From Maniola hyperantus (taxonomy: Eukaryota; Arthropoda; Insecta; Lepidoptera; Nymphalidae), in NCBI RefSeq assembly GCF_902806685.2, contig NC_048539.1:7018501-7082500 (forward strand): a stretch of DNA of 64,000 nt. The letters are read 5' to 3'. The notes beneath the pieces are model-generated. The model saw only the letters and a list, made by a program, of their open reading frames with translations, was not told the DNA's origin and did no database searches. How positions within the stretch are numbered: position 1 is the first letter of the stretch; the number at the start of each line of letters is the position of its first letter. A program made the translations under genes and the position numbers. Of this stretch, positions 12,601-23,942 are shown one piece after another.

Positions 12601-15600
12601 TGAAGGACTTTTACCCAACCCATATTTTGGTAACCCATAGTCCTTCTTCCCTGCTTTAGGTATAAAAATGACCTTCACTGTGGTCCAAGCCTCTGGTATG
12701 TAACCCCAGGCATAGCTCGCCCTAAAAAAGACCCTCGCTAGCGCATTAAATTGTCCAGGAATTTCTATTATTGTTGTATTGGAAATTGCTGACGTGTCAT
12801 TTCGTTGTACACTGGCTCCACACGTTGGCCCCAGCACTGTTCGCCCAACGCGTGGATCGGGAAATTAACATTGGCCCCAACGTTAGCAAAGCTAATTTTC
12901 CGATCCACACGTTAGGCGAACAGTGTTGGGGCCAACTGGTGGAGCCGGCGTTATAATTAAGCAATTTTCGAGCAAGTGGGAGAAAAATGTCAATGAAGTA
13001 GACACCTGTTTGTCGCCGGTGAAGCTGGCGTTACACTCGCCGACGGAGTTGGAGAGCGCGGACCAGGTGAGGTACATGACGTAGAGCGACACGACGGCCG
13101 ACTGCAGCAGGCCGGAGCGCGGTTGGTGCTCCTGCACCGACGGCAGGATGGAGATCGCGCTCGCGCCCACCACGAGGATCAGATTGAACGAGATGAAGAA
13201 CTTGGACAGGTCGCATCCGTCGGGCTGAGAACACATCGGTAAATTCAATACAATCCTAATATCTTAATTTTATCCTAAAACATTATTGATGGAAGTTAGA
13301 ATGTTTGGATGTTTGTTACTGCTTCACGCTACAATGATTAAACTTATTTATCAATAAAATTAGATATGCCAATTTGTAGCATTCTAAATTAAAAACACTT
13401 TTTTCACTGAGCAAAATTGGCTTTTGCTCAATTGAATTTAAGTAACAAAGGTGTGTATTTGAGTAGTGTTATGAAAACGATATTTTCGAACTAATTACAT
13501 TTTTAATAAAATCAAAAAATAATCAAAAATAGAAAGGTCAAAGTCAAATGATTTATTCAAAATAGGTAATAAATTACTATTAAAATGTTTTTTAATAATA
13601 CATTTTTATAAAATATTGCTTATGAAATGAAATGTTTGAGTAGTTTTTGCACATTCCGTGAGGAAATCGCAAAGCTTTAAATTCAAAATACTTTTTCCAC
13701 TGAATGTGCAAAATTGGCTTTTGCTCACTTTTTAAAGAACAAAGGCGCGCTTCTTGAGCCTTTGAGGAAAAAATAACTATTTCTAAATTGAAATTTTAAG
13801 GTGACAACCATAACAGGCAGTCTTCTTTTTATTATTATTAGCCTTTATTTATTTCCTTATCTTTAAATACAATAGGTTTTCTTACAACTATCTAGTTATT
13901 TACTTATTCTACATTTTTTCTTACATTTACTTTACGTTAGTTTTGTTAGTACTTATATTATTTGTTTTGTATTTATGTGTGAGGTTTACATGTTATATTA
14001 TGTACCTTCAGTTAATAAAAAATAAAATTATAAGAAAAATTGTTAGTTTTATATTAGGCTCTAGTAAAAGTCTTCTTACCTTAGTATAATAGACGTAAAG
14101 CAATACAATGCCAGTGATTGTAAGCGCATAGCACGACAACATAGCCAATAACAGCGCCGAGTACCAGCCTTTTGATTGTGTCTCTTCATAGTTTGCTGCA
14201 ATCACAAACCAACACGTTTTTAATGAACTTATTCGCAATCAATCAATGGTATAGCCTCAATAGCTCAACAGTTCAAGGCATTGCACTATTGTTGTACCCA
14301 CTCCTAGCACAAGCTTAACGCTTAGTTGGAGGGGAAAGGGGAATATTAGTCATCATAATGAAGTTGACTAATAAAATAAATAAAAATCAATGCGATTGAT
14401 AATAATTGTTAGTCTAATAGTCATTGGAGGCTAATAGAAATAAGTTTTTCCTTCTGAGATAAACCAACACGATACTCGGCGGTTCCTCTTTTCAAATATG
14501 CATTTACAATATTATGTCATGCATAAGTAATTTCAGTTTGTGCGCCTTGCTCGAGCGAGCTGCGAGTCATATCCACGTATATCCAATATCATATAAATTA
14601 AATACTTTTTTTTAAATATTTTATTATCAGGCTTTTACATTTATGTAATACTTGTGGCATAATATTAGTGCAAAATTAATAGACAACAAGCTTGATTAAG
14701 CAAGGTTTCCAGTCAGTTTTTTTTCAGTTTTATGGAATAGAACTGAATGAAAACTCTTCTTTATTTAAGACTGATCTATATTAAAAGTTTAAAAAGAAAG
14801 TGAAGATAAATCATGTGATACTTACAGACCCATCTTTCTGCCCATGAATGAGCGAAGTCAATGATCAATATGAGTTGTATGAGAATGAAGCAGAAGCCGC
14901 CAATCATGCCAAACACCATCCAAGTAGAAGCAAATGACCCCTCTGGTATAAAGAAAGCTCCAATGATGCCACCAATCACAACAAGGTACTTGATCCCCCA
15001 GAACCTTAAAAACCATGGAATATTACAATAGTTATGACACACATTTGCAACATCCAGTTGGATCTGCTTTAACTATGCCTTTTTTTGCAATTTGTCTACT
15101 AGCATTTCACTGCAATCAGACCTGCTGGTATGTAATGATGCAGCTTAAGATAGAGTGCGCTTTCCTGGAAAAATGCCTATTCACTCTTGACCTATAGATG
15201 ACCTATTTTAAAAGTGCAGGAGAAAACTGATGTCGGAAGGGCGTTCCATATCCTTGTTGCCAAAAATATCACTATTATTGACACATCACTTGATGTAAGT
15301 AGAGTGAAAAACATTGACTCTATGTATATGTATATGTATATATAGAATCTAAATTTATTAGAACTGTCATTTTTCACTGTAATGAGACCGGACCTTATAG
15401 GCACACGGTTTAACTTCAGTATTGCATCTTTACGGTCACAAAGATATTAGACGTCTACATTTTATCTTTAACAAAGCCGACATGTCACATCGAAAGGAAT
15501 ATTCAAGATATTCTGCACGTTTTTTTTTACAGAAAATATGTCCAATTAGAACAAAATATATTTACCCATTTTGTATGCCGGCTCTGGGATCCTTAGAAGA

Positions 15601-18461
15601 TTTGACACCAATCATAATCAATGCCATGAGACAGAAAAAGAGACACGTTGCAAAACAAATTCTGAAAAAATACAGAGCTTATTACTGTCATGTAACATTG
15701 TCACATATTTACCTGCAATTTCGGGGACCTGTTAATTGGATCCTCATTCATGTAGGTGACAATGACCAACAAATATTACAAACAAAACAAAATTCTGTCA
15801 TGACCACGACTCATGCAACTGGGTCGAAATATTGGCAGATAAAAATCACTAAAATTAATTGTGGTATGTATCCATTATCTACAATATAATATATCGTTCA
15901 ACCACGAAATAAGCTTAAACTCAACAAATATTAAATTGAAACAGTGAAGTTTAAATGTAAGGATTTAGATTCATTTTTTGTAGTTGTAGATGTCTAGATA
16001 AATAGTAATCTTACCTGTAAACCGCTAAATAGCCAACTGCTTGGTCACAATCAACTTTGAAACTGCCTGGCATTAATCCTGTTGAATTTGTACAAAATGG
16101 TACCTGGAAATAATGTTGCAGTCTCAATAATTTCTGTATTATTTATAACAACAAAACTTGTGTACAGCAGGTTTTATAGATTTACTACCTCTGCTGAGGT
16201 CTCCAATCCAAAATCACTGTAGACTAACAACTCACTCATCCTAAGGCCTAAGCTGAGGTCCAAGCATCACACGAGGATCCTTTAGCTAACTCACTTTCGG
16301 GCCAGTGAAGCCTATGTAGTGTACTCAATCCGAAAACTCTGCATATAAGGTAGAAGAATTTCAGAGTGGAGGGAATGTTTGGAATATTCAATGGGTCGAT
16401 ACACATTGGCAGCAAAACAAAGCGAATTTCTAAATTTTATATACCATATTTACACCATTTAGAGTAAGAGCATTTTTGCTTCAACTGAGGAAAAAAATTC
16501 AGGCGAATTTATGTTTCGCGCAAGTAATTTAAGCTAGTGATGGAACTTTCTACTTGTCATCATTGTTATGACGGCCGTCTTTGAGGTCCACCGTTTTACC
16601 ATCATATTAAAATACTGGTGTTGCCACTGCTTTCCTAAGAAACTGTAGCTTTAGCAATTTTGCTCTGTGTCAAAAATCTGATGGTCTTTTTGACAAATAA
16701 GAACATTGAATTCATCAATAGATAAGTTTGATTTTTATTATTAACTAGCTGATGACCGCAACTTCGCCCGCGTGGATTTAAAAATCCTTGTCTATGTCAC
16801 TCTCCAGGTATTTAACTATACCCATGCAAAAAATCACGTCAATCAGTTGCTCCGTTGCGACGTGATTGAAGAAGAAACGAACAAACCAATAAACCAACAA
16901 ACACACTTTCGCATTTATAATATGGGTACTGATTATGGCCATTAGGGCGTTTTTATTAATAAATTTTTAAAAACCAAAGCTAATCAATTTAAAATAATAG
17001 TACTTTGGTAAAATAAAAACATTTTACTTTTTTCATTTGATCATGTAGCCCTGGCGCAAGAGTGATGCAGGCTACAACCATAACTAGGAGCATCATGAGG
17101 GTGTACATGAGGCGTGTGGAGGTTGAGTTGGCGCACGAAGGGCACGCAGAGCAGCACAGGGAGCAGGCAGCACTGCCGCAGCAGCATGCCAGCTAGAACA
17201 TGTCATTACTATAATGAGGAGTTTTAAATGTAAATTAAGTACAGGTACTATATTCTAGCAATTAATATTGCACATCCCACTTATGTGCAATATATCCTAC
17301 CAGGTACCGTAATTTGAACATGTATGGCCTAGCATCCAGTAGGTTGCCAATTTGAATCACATTTGAGGAGCTTGCGAACAGAATCAGACTAGTCCACTTT
17401 AAACTCGAAACATTTTTTTTATAAATTGCAGTATGTCTTGATCCTGCTATGTTGACCCCTGTTATTTTTTTCCCAAAAATAGGCTCACAGTGGGTTAAAA
17501 ATACCCTCAGAAAGTGTCATTTTAAAAAAAAACTGGATTAGTCCAATACAAGATCTTAAAAATGCAATTGTAGTCTGTTTTTTGCTATCGTTTAAAATTA
17601 AATTTCATGGATTAATCTAATTCTATTGCCAGCTTCTTATTTTATGTGTCCCATAATATTTATTATCAAACTACCTTCATTACCAAAGAGTTGCAGCCTG
17701 CCAAGCCAAATTGATTGTTCTTATTACTTGCCTGCATAATTCAATTAGGCTCTAGTGGACTATAGGGTAGACACACAAATAAGCTGAGTCTTATGATAAC
17801 AGCTTGAACTCAGCTTTATTTCTTTAGACATAATTATGATTGTAATTGGTATACTTAAAACAACTTACAGAAGGAACACATTGCTGCTATTATCAAAAGT
17901 AAATTAAAGTATAGTTTGAGTTGCTATTGCGAAAGATGCTGCGCCACAGATCCAATTCGCCTGATTTTGTCAGTTTGACAATTTTATCATCATTATAACA
18001 TTCGCAGGTTTATATGCATGCGCGCACATTGTAACATAAATACCTACCAAGAGTTTTTTGATGAGGGAGACAAAAATTGCTTGAGAAAGAGATTTGAAGT
18101 GGTTTGCAAAATTTGCTTATCCAGATGTTGCTTGTGTTTTTGGTCTTGGATTTTTTTTAAATTAATGCTTTACATTAGATATGTACGTGTTTCTGATAAA
18201 GTAAAGGTCATGTTGGATCTTTGTGGATTTCATATTATAATATGGTAAAATTAATGGTGAAAGCAAGATTATTATAAACCATTGTATTCGATGCCAAGCC
18301 AAGAAAATAGTTTTGTTTGTCTTTCACTTCTTTTACTCTTCATAACAGATAATCTTTACAATCACAATTTAAACAAGATAGAGATTTATTTAATGTGAAG
18401 ACAAAGGTTTATTGATTTGTCTTACCTGAGCTGCGGAACATAGTCCCAGTACGGCACCCAT
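3696..18461 (-). CDS. Serinc: Serine incorporator (Serinc/TMS1 family), complete, ten exons
   Basis: Minus-strand exons in order: 18461-18426, 17192-17028, 16103-16015, 15661-15566, 15004-14826, 14195-14080, 13224-13006, 7967-7832, 4933-4768, 3828-3696. They sum to 1335 nt, 444 residues plus TAA, the usual family length, and every junction is in phase with AG/GT borders. The start MGAVLGLCSAAQ is the family's conserved N-terminus. A Cys-rich stretch CCCGSAACSLCCSACPSC follows, then about ten hydrophobic segments, for example YLVVIGGIIGAFFIP, IQLILIIDFAHSWAE, YALTITGIVLLYVYY and VVSLYVMYLTWSALSNS. The C-terminus is MWIKITSSWLCVGLYVWTL...PERDFS. Family members are multipass membrane proteins linked to serine-derived lipid supply and to lipid scrambling. 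The 5-kb intron between 13006 and 7967 contains a LINE on the same strand. No break in the frame was seen. Confidence 0.95.
4015..4615. mobile_element. Interspersed repeat with nested GC-rich foldback in a Serinc intron
   Basis: The ends resemble the window's GGTTCCGTA/GGAACCCTAAAA family: GGTGCGAGTCATACTCGCC on the left and TAGGGAACCCTAAAA on the right. Inside, the left arm at about 4156-4206 (GCGCAGGCCACACCGCCAGC onward) is the reverse complement of about 4462-4515. A third partial copy of the arm lies at about 4345-4383. The arms contain GCTAGC and CCCGCCCGCC runs, far more GC-rich than the surroundings. I infer a palindromic element inserted in an older repeat. The whole lies in the intron between Serinc exons 4933-4768 and 3828-3696. 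Confidence 0.7.
5331..5551 (+). repeat. Lepidopteran repeat, CGCGACTTCGTCCGCGTGG family
   Basis: It begins CTAGCTGATGCCCGCGACTT and ends with CTTTCGCCTTTATAATATTA before a unique flank. The middle has GATAAAAAGTAGTCTATGT. Related copies lie at about 16745, 38541, 60059, 60852 and 61370 on plus and 62395 on minus. I know this family from lepidopteran introns, but its class (SINE or LINE tail) cannot be settled from this copy. Confidence 0.7.
6312..6717 (+). repeat. Lepidopteran repeat bounded by GGTTCCGTA and TACGGAACCCTAAAA
   Basis: It starts with the short hairpin GCGAGTCAGACTCGC followed by GAGGGTTCCGTA, and ends GAGGTACGGAACCCTAAAAA. It contains the internal blocks TGCACGATAAATCAAAA, CCTTTCATATGATACCCC and GACAGACAGATAGACAG. 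Other copies are at 25355-25709 (plus) and 40108-40567 (minus), with remnants near 19212. It sits in a Serinc intron. Confidence 0.7.
9545..9800 (-). mobile_element. tRNA-derived SINE, minus strand
   Basis: On the minus strand the head (about 9800-9735) looks like a tRNA promoter: AAGTGATTAAGACTTCGGCC resembles an A box and GAGTTCGATCCCGGGCACG a B box. The body then has CTTTAATGGTGAAGAAAAAG, TTTCAAAGGTGTGTGAAATC and GCCAATCCGCACTTTTCC. The same body blocks occur on plus at about 43769-43945, 44897-45178 and 45185-45440. It lies in the long Serinc intron. Confidence 0.7.
10395..12750 (-). mobile_element. 5'-truncated non-LTR retrotransposon (R1/I/LOA-like, with RNase H) in a Serinc intron
   Basis: The element covers the reverse transcriptase C-terminal two thirds, RNase H and a terminal zinc cluster. 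It is followed on the minus strand by a (GAA)n-rich tail (about 10425-10395) instead of poly(A). The 5' end is cut inside the reverse transcriptase domain at about 12750, next to a separate palindrome. It shares the orientation of the host Serinc gene. Clade assignment rests on the RT followed by RNase H layout and is tentative. Confidence 0.85.
10500..12557 (-). pseudogene. Reverse transcriptase / RNase H of a LINE, 5' truncated and frameshifted
   Basis: An open frame of 685 codons. Reverse transcriptase motifs: AFLDIEGAFDN (motif A), GCPQGGVLSPLLW (motif B), GYADDLVVMVRG (motif C) and VKYLGITLDQKLTW. RNase H follows with WFTDGSKSG (Asp), FQAEVYAI (Glu), HSDSQAAL (Asp) and WVPGHAGIVGNENADILA, so all four acidic residues and the His are visible. 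The C-terminal cluster CRLCHESPETPMHIICFC is the CCHC-type cluster seen in related LINEs. The frame opens inside the domain. Homology continues upstream to about 12750 (YIPEAWTTVKVIFIPKAGKK) in two other frames, through at least two indels near 12558-12625, one looking like a ~13-base insertion. The copy is therefore not functional. The RNase H half looks intact. Confidence 0.88.
12805..12955. repeat. Palindromic MITE-like element
   Basis: Left arm CTGGCTCCACACGTTGGCCC...CGTGGATCGGGAAATTA (about 12807-12868) is the near-perfect reverse complement of the right arm at about 12892-12950. The short motif CCAACGTTNG recurs in the centre. It sits between the truncated LINE 5' end and Serinc exon 13224-13006, about 50 bases from the exon's donor site. 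Confidence 0.75.
13395..13780. repeat. Pair of related direct repeats in a Serinc intron
   Basis: CAAAATTGGCTTTTGCTCA occurs at about 13413 and again at about 13707, each preceded by a CTTTTTNCACTGA block and followed by AACAAAGGNGNG. The segment between carries GTCAAAGTCAAATGATTTATT, a tail I have seen on lepidopteran LINEs. Probably old transposon sequence; no coding potential is seen. Confidence 0.45.
15090..15285 (+). repeat. LINE-like 3' tail copy, opposite to the 28-126 copy
   Basis: It shares AATGATGCAGCTTAAGATAG and GCCTATTCACTCTTGACC with the reverse complement of the fragment at the window start, then continues with GTCGGAAGGGCGTTCCATA. It lies in the intron between Serinc exons 15661-15566 and 15004-14826. 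A (TATG)n/(TA)n microsatellite follows at about 15320-15346. Confidence 0.55.
16745..16932 (+). repeat. Lepidopteran repeat, CGCGACTTCGTCCGCGTGG family
   Basis: It begins CTAGCTGATGACCGCAACTT and ends CTTTCGCATTTATAATATGG. It shares GTTGCTCCGTTGCGACGTGA with the copies at 38541-38762 and 60852-61050. It has an internal deletion relative to those. It is intronic in Serinc. Confidence 0.7.
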
Positions 18462-18680
18462 ACCAACAAACTTATTGATCAACTAAACTACGTTTTAATG
18501 AGTGTTTATTATTACAGTACCTGAACCCTTTAAAAGAAAAATCGTATACAAATAAATTTAACAAAATGACTAATGACCAACGACCAAGATCACCACAGTT
18601 TGTCAAATTCACGTTGACAGTTGACAGTTGACACTTGTCATGGGTAGGCAGAGCAAGTGCCAGGGTGGCTAGATTTAAAT
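18462..18680 (-). promoter_or_regulatory. Probable 5' UTR and promoter region of Serinc
   Basis: The segment directly upstream of the Serinc ATG (18461). The plus strand carries a short tandem TTGACAG repeat (about 18613-18635, TTGACAGTTGACAGTTGACA). No TATA box is evident at a sensible distance and the transcription start cannot be fixed. Assignment rests only on position. Confidence 0.35.
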
Positions 18681-19211
18681 AATTGATGATCCTGCTAGCT
18701 AGAGTCGAAATGAGTAACATTGGTATAGTAGCGGGGGTTCTTAGGATGCCATTAACGTTTTTATACCTAAATCTTGTGGGTTTAGGTGTTTCTAAAGGTC
18801 ACTTAACAATATTAATTAACAGTACAAAAGAAAAGATAAAAAATCGTAGCTGTTTTTCAAATCGGATTTTTGTGCTATGACAAAGTTACCCCACACAAGG
18901 TAACTTTGTGAATGAAATATAATATAATATAAGGTATTATAACTAAGTATTAGGTAAATATATCATGGTTTTCCTTTCCCATGTTTTTCCTATATATCTT
19001 TTGAAAAAAAAATATTGACTGCTAAGTAGAAATTGTCATCATACCTGCAGTATTTCATTTCGTACAGATATTGCTACCGAACTTTTTCATTCACAATGGG
19101 TGACCGGGCTAGTATACGAGTAGGTATATGAGACGGAGCATATCTATTATCTACCATGATGGTAGATAATTGCTGATGATTTTAACCAACTTTCTAAATT
19201 ACTAACTGTTC

Positions 19212-19387
19212 TCTTAAAAAAATCGGTCAACTGCGAGTCGTCGGACTCGCACAGGAATTGTCCCGTACCATTGTAACTACCTAAAAGAAACAACACTTTT
19301 TTTTTTTAATTTTCATGGCGGCAATTTGAACATTTTTAATAGGTATGGGTTGTTATGGGCCTGTGCACGCACGGTACCCTAAAAATA
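19212..19387 (+). repeat. Short remnant of the GCGAGTC...GACTCGC repeat family
   Basis: The left end has AACTGCGAGTCGTCGGACTC, the hairpin start of this family. The right end CACGGTACCCTAAAAATAAA matches the family terminus. The internal part is short (about 175 bases in total) and shares TTTTCATGGCGGCAATTTGA with other family members. Confidence 0.5.
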
Positions 19388-19687
19388 AAGAAATGGAGGG
19401 ACGTCAGTGTGGCTAATTCCGTTGTACACGACAAAGACTATACTAACTAGACAAAACTAAAATGGCACGTCTAGTTTAAGTTCGCGTAAAAATTATCACT
19501 ACTATACCTATCATCTTACAAATCCAACATTTGACCATCAAAAAGTGTAATTTATAACCCATTTTGAATACCTATATTATTTGACTTTGATTTAATAATG
19601 ATCTGTTGAAAATAGAGAAGAGGCCGCGCGCCGTGTTCCTAGGTTAGCTAGTTAGTTCCTAGGGTTAACTTTAGACACAAAGCTTCA

Positions 19688-19820
19688 ATGGAACTCGCAT
19701 ATTATGTTAAACTTAGCTCTTCTGCTTACGCTGTTCGAAAGATTCGACAGCTGATAACTGACGTGGAAACTGCAAAAATGGTATATTTTGATTATTTTCT
19801 CAGTATCTATTTTATAGGTA
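19688..19820 (+). pseudogene. LINE reverse transcriptase C-terminal fragment
   Basis: The translation ELAYYVKLSSSAYAVRKIRQ continues to TDVETAKMVYFDYF. I recognise this block from the thumb region of jockey/CR1-type reverse transcriptases frequent in Lepidoptera. Similarity is lost after about 19810, though the frame stays open to 19966 by chance or through unrelated sequence. No catalytic motif is included, so it is a dead fragment. Confidence 0.65.
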
Positions 19821-22800
19821 GACTTGTACTTGTAAAAGTTTATTCCAATAAAAATCTATTTTATTTCACCTTTGCCATAGATTATCAAGGCAGAAAAGCC
19901 GCCTTAAGTACTTTCAGATTTTTCAAATATTTACTCAAAATACGGCTCTTACTTGAGTCCTACTAACTCCATTAGCCAGATACCCATAGGTAAGTCCTAT
20001 AACCTACCTACTTATGAAGTTTAATTAAAATCGGGAACCAATGGATCTTGTATCCTTTTTTTGGCGACAGACGAGTCGTGTGGCAAAGGAATATCCCATC
20101 GTCTCTGCGTCATATGGGTTGTCGGCTGATTCTATGCGGTAAGTGGAAAATCCTATGAGAGGCGATCATTGGCAAATCTTAAATAAATATTTGAGACTCT
20201 CCGTTCGTTGCCTAGGTATGCATTCGCACATCTTTCATCCGATTGAGTTAAAACAGTTGTTGTTACCTACACATTCTTTAGGAATTGCAGAAAGGTTTCT
20301 GAGATTGTACCATCAACGAAGAATATAGTCAAAACAGATCAATAGGTGGCGCGCGAGACGCACTGAATTAAGTTAGTGTAATATATAAAAAAACAAAACA
20401 ATTTTTAAATCTAAAGTTTATATTTTGTAAATATACATATCAATTAATAACATGATAAAATAAATAAGTATAAGGTCAAGAATTGTTCCATTGTACATAC
20501 GATATTTTTTCATTGATACATTTGTAAAAGAAAAAAAATGATTTTATGTTTTGATAGGTAGGTAGGTAGCTAAATAAGTGTAGGGTTTATACATCATTTA
20601 CTGTGTTCATCGTTAGTTTTACAGATTTTCACATAAAATACTACTTAAGTAGGTTATAATTTTTTTTTTTAATTTAAGAGAAAATAAATCAATCCACAGT
20701 AATACCTAGGTAGATATATACCTACTATTACCCTTTCATAATAATATAAATATTTTTCAAGACATAAATTCTTTCTAAAATTAATTGAGGTATAATCTAG
20801 ACAAAAATAGTCCATTTAAAGTAGGTAAGTAAATAAAATTATTATGGAATCAACATTTAACTATTTTTTATCACTGCATAACATTGCATATTATGAGATT
20901 ATGAGTATCTATACTTACTTCCCAATCCTACTGGATTAAGATGAAATAGATAAACATTTGCAAGCTATGGTAGATAAGAGAGCTTTCTTGTTGCACTTGT
21001 CTATAGGTCTACAAAACGTTTTGTGATGTTCGCAATATAGATAAACAGTACCTACTGGTACGTAATATTATTATCATGTTCCAATAACTATACACTTCAT
21101 AAACAATATACGTAATTACGAAAAGTTGATAAAACATTTTAATATGTATAGCATAGACTATTCAATAATTTGGAACAGGTTCTAGACCTTAGCATTAGGT
21201 ACAGTATAAAATAACATCACCTAAATCTAATACGATTTCTGTAAATATAAAACACGCTCACAATTCGCTCAACATTAAATTATAAATAATAATCTAGAAA
21301 GATTAATAAATAGAATTATAAATATCACAGTAGATCAACTGCCAGCTAGTTTCTATTCAATTTCATTAGCTTGTTTTAAATAAGTAAATTTTTAGTATAA
21401 AATCTACGGATATTTTCAAAACGGCATGTGGTAAAAAAGCAACATCTAAAAGACTGAGCTGACAGTGTCGGTAAAAACTGCTGTGATATTGACAACATGT
21501 AAGTATGCCTACATATCCTATCAAAGTATAAAATAACATTTCAAACAAATATCCTTTGATTGAATATATTTTTTTATTTAATACTTAAAAGTAATGGTAA
21601 CCATGAAACCGATTAAAACCGATGCGTTCGACGATATGCTTTTTAGTTTTTATTAAGAAAACATGCATATTTCCAAGTAGGTACAGTCCTATTCTCACTT
21701 AAAATCCACGCTGATCCAAGCTTACAATCAATCCTGAGCTATTCAGAAATGTAAAAATATCCTGCAACATCGATATGGGCCGCTGATTGACGTTCCAGTT
21801 ATCCTACTCATGTACCTACAAGATAAGTAAAATCATACCACTGCTATTAAATACTATCGAGTATCGGCAGAATTCCAATACGCATTTAGTTTCTCGTTCC
21901 TTTGTACTTTGGCAAAACTAATTCAGTACAGTGAGCGTTAGGTACAGTAAATAAAATGTATAAATAAATACAAAATTAATTTCCGTGTCAAAACGAATGC
22001 GTATCTTCCTCATGCATTTATCATATATTAAGTGCTTACAGTGGTACCTAAGTACCTACATAGAAACAGGAGACATATTTTCACAAAAGACTGCCCACAT
22101 GTAAAATATTAACACTAAATTGAATGGTTTCAACTGCTCACACGCGTTAAGTTTGCATCAAATCATAACTTAATATAATTATTTACTTATTATAAAATAT
22201 TACATTTTACAGCAAAATGTCTGAAATAATATTTCCATAACTCTAACAATGTATATTTTATGCAACCTACAAAAGCGAATAAGGTTGATAAAAACTCAAT
22301 GAAAACAATCATAAAGTTGGATGGGAAATATTATTTCCAGTTAAAAGAGATTTTTGAATTTACATATTTACATGCTTGATTAAAACATAAACCATCAGGA
22401 CAAAATATGAATTTACTTATTAAGTATTAATATGGATATATACACCACTAATTTTTAATTAGGTAGATATTATACTATACTTACCTACCATAAAAAATCT
22501 GCTTAGAATTAACACCGTTGTGCAGTTTGAAAAATTTAACGCGAGTTTCGAGAATATAACTAGGTAGGTACAGGTACCTATAGTACAATTGGTCAAAATA
22601 TTTTTAGCGTACCTACGCGCGTTTCCAGGCCGTTTCGTTATTTTTTTAATTTCACTATTATCATTACAGGTACCTAATTCGATAATAGCATCAATGATTA
22701 ATTATTCATAGCGTACCTAAGCTTTAATAACTTTGTTTAATTAAAGTAAAAAATAATCCGATTGCACATTACAAACAGTGAACCTTTCCTTTATTCGTAA

Positions 22801-23721
22801 TTAAAAAAATATATAATCGGTACCTACTTAATTAAAAAGTAGTTGTGTATATTAAGTACTTACTGTCATACCTACAGTTATGAAAGGGTACATCCCTGAA
22901 TTTTTGCAATGTAAGATTGGTATTGATAAGGTTTTAAAAATACCCATGCCCATACAGAATATTGCTACTTAAATTGCTACTTTTACTAAAAATTGCTATA
23001 TAAATACTCGCTGACAGTTTGACACGTCATTTCAACAAGCTCAGAAGTGGAATCTTTCACTACTGTACCTGAATTTCACAAAAAAATAATTTTAGAGGTA
23101 TTAACAAAAGTATTCCCATTGGCTTCTCAATATAATAAGATTTACATCAACTAAGTACTATGACGTATTATATTCTGTTTTAATACTATAAAAATAATAA
23201 TTATCTACTTACATGTAAAAATAACAAAATAAAGTGTTTAATGTAGACGGATCTCTAATGATACTTTTCAGCACATAAACACTACTAATCTTACAAATAA
23301 ATAAAATACACTCTTTTACCATAAGAATTCATAAACGTGGTTCAGTTAAAAACAAAAAACATTACGAAAAAGACTTAGATGGGACTAGGGCTCGTATCAG
23401 ATCACTCCAACACTCTGCCACTTTCGTGATGTGGAAATATGTAAGTAAATTACGTAATATTCGACCAAAGGCTACTTGACTCATATCTAATTCCGTCCAA
23501 TAAATGATTATTTATTATAGTATTTTGCTTAAGACAACGAAATATATCAATAACAATTATTAAAAACGCAGGATGGATATATAAATCCAATTTAAAAAAA
23601 TACAGTTTTTATTTTTATTTGAAACGCAGAAAACGCTGTCAGCCATGATGTGACGTCATTAATATGTAAACAAAGAAATGTCATCCCTATGTCACGCGGG
23701 GACTAACGTAGTATCTATATA

Positions 23722-23942
23722 TATAAAATTTAGAGTCCTGACTAACTTATACATCAACGCACAGCCTAAACATCTAAACAGCTGGTTCTAGATACATGAA
23801 ATTTTGTGCGTGTGTTCTTTGTAGGTAAAGAGAAGGTATCCACTAGGAAAGGATTTTTTGAAATTCCACCCCTGAATGGGTTAAATGGAGGTTTGAAATT
23901 TATGAAGTCCACGCGGGCGAAGTCACGAGCATAAGCTAGTTT
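23722..23942 (-). repeat. Lepidopteran repeat (CGCGTGGACT subfamily), minus strand
   Basis: On the minus strand it reads ACTAGCTTATGCTCGTGACT, then TTCGCCCGCGTGGACTTCAT and CATTCAGGGGTGGAATTTC, with a TATATATA end. The copy at about 60690-60850 (plus) has the same order, with CGCGTGGACTACATCAATTT and TTTTAGGGGTCAAAG. The class is undetermined. Confidence 0.6.

Noticed and set aside
15422..15889. 155-codon plus-strand frame
   Set aside because: It overlaps the Serinc exon 15661-15566 on the opposite strand; the rest is AT-rich intron.
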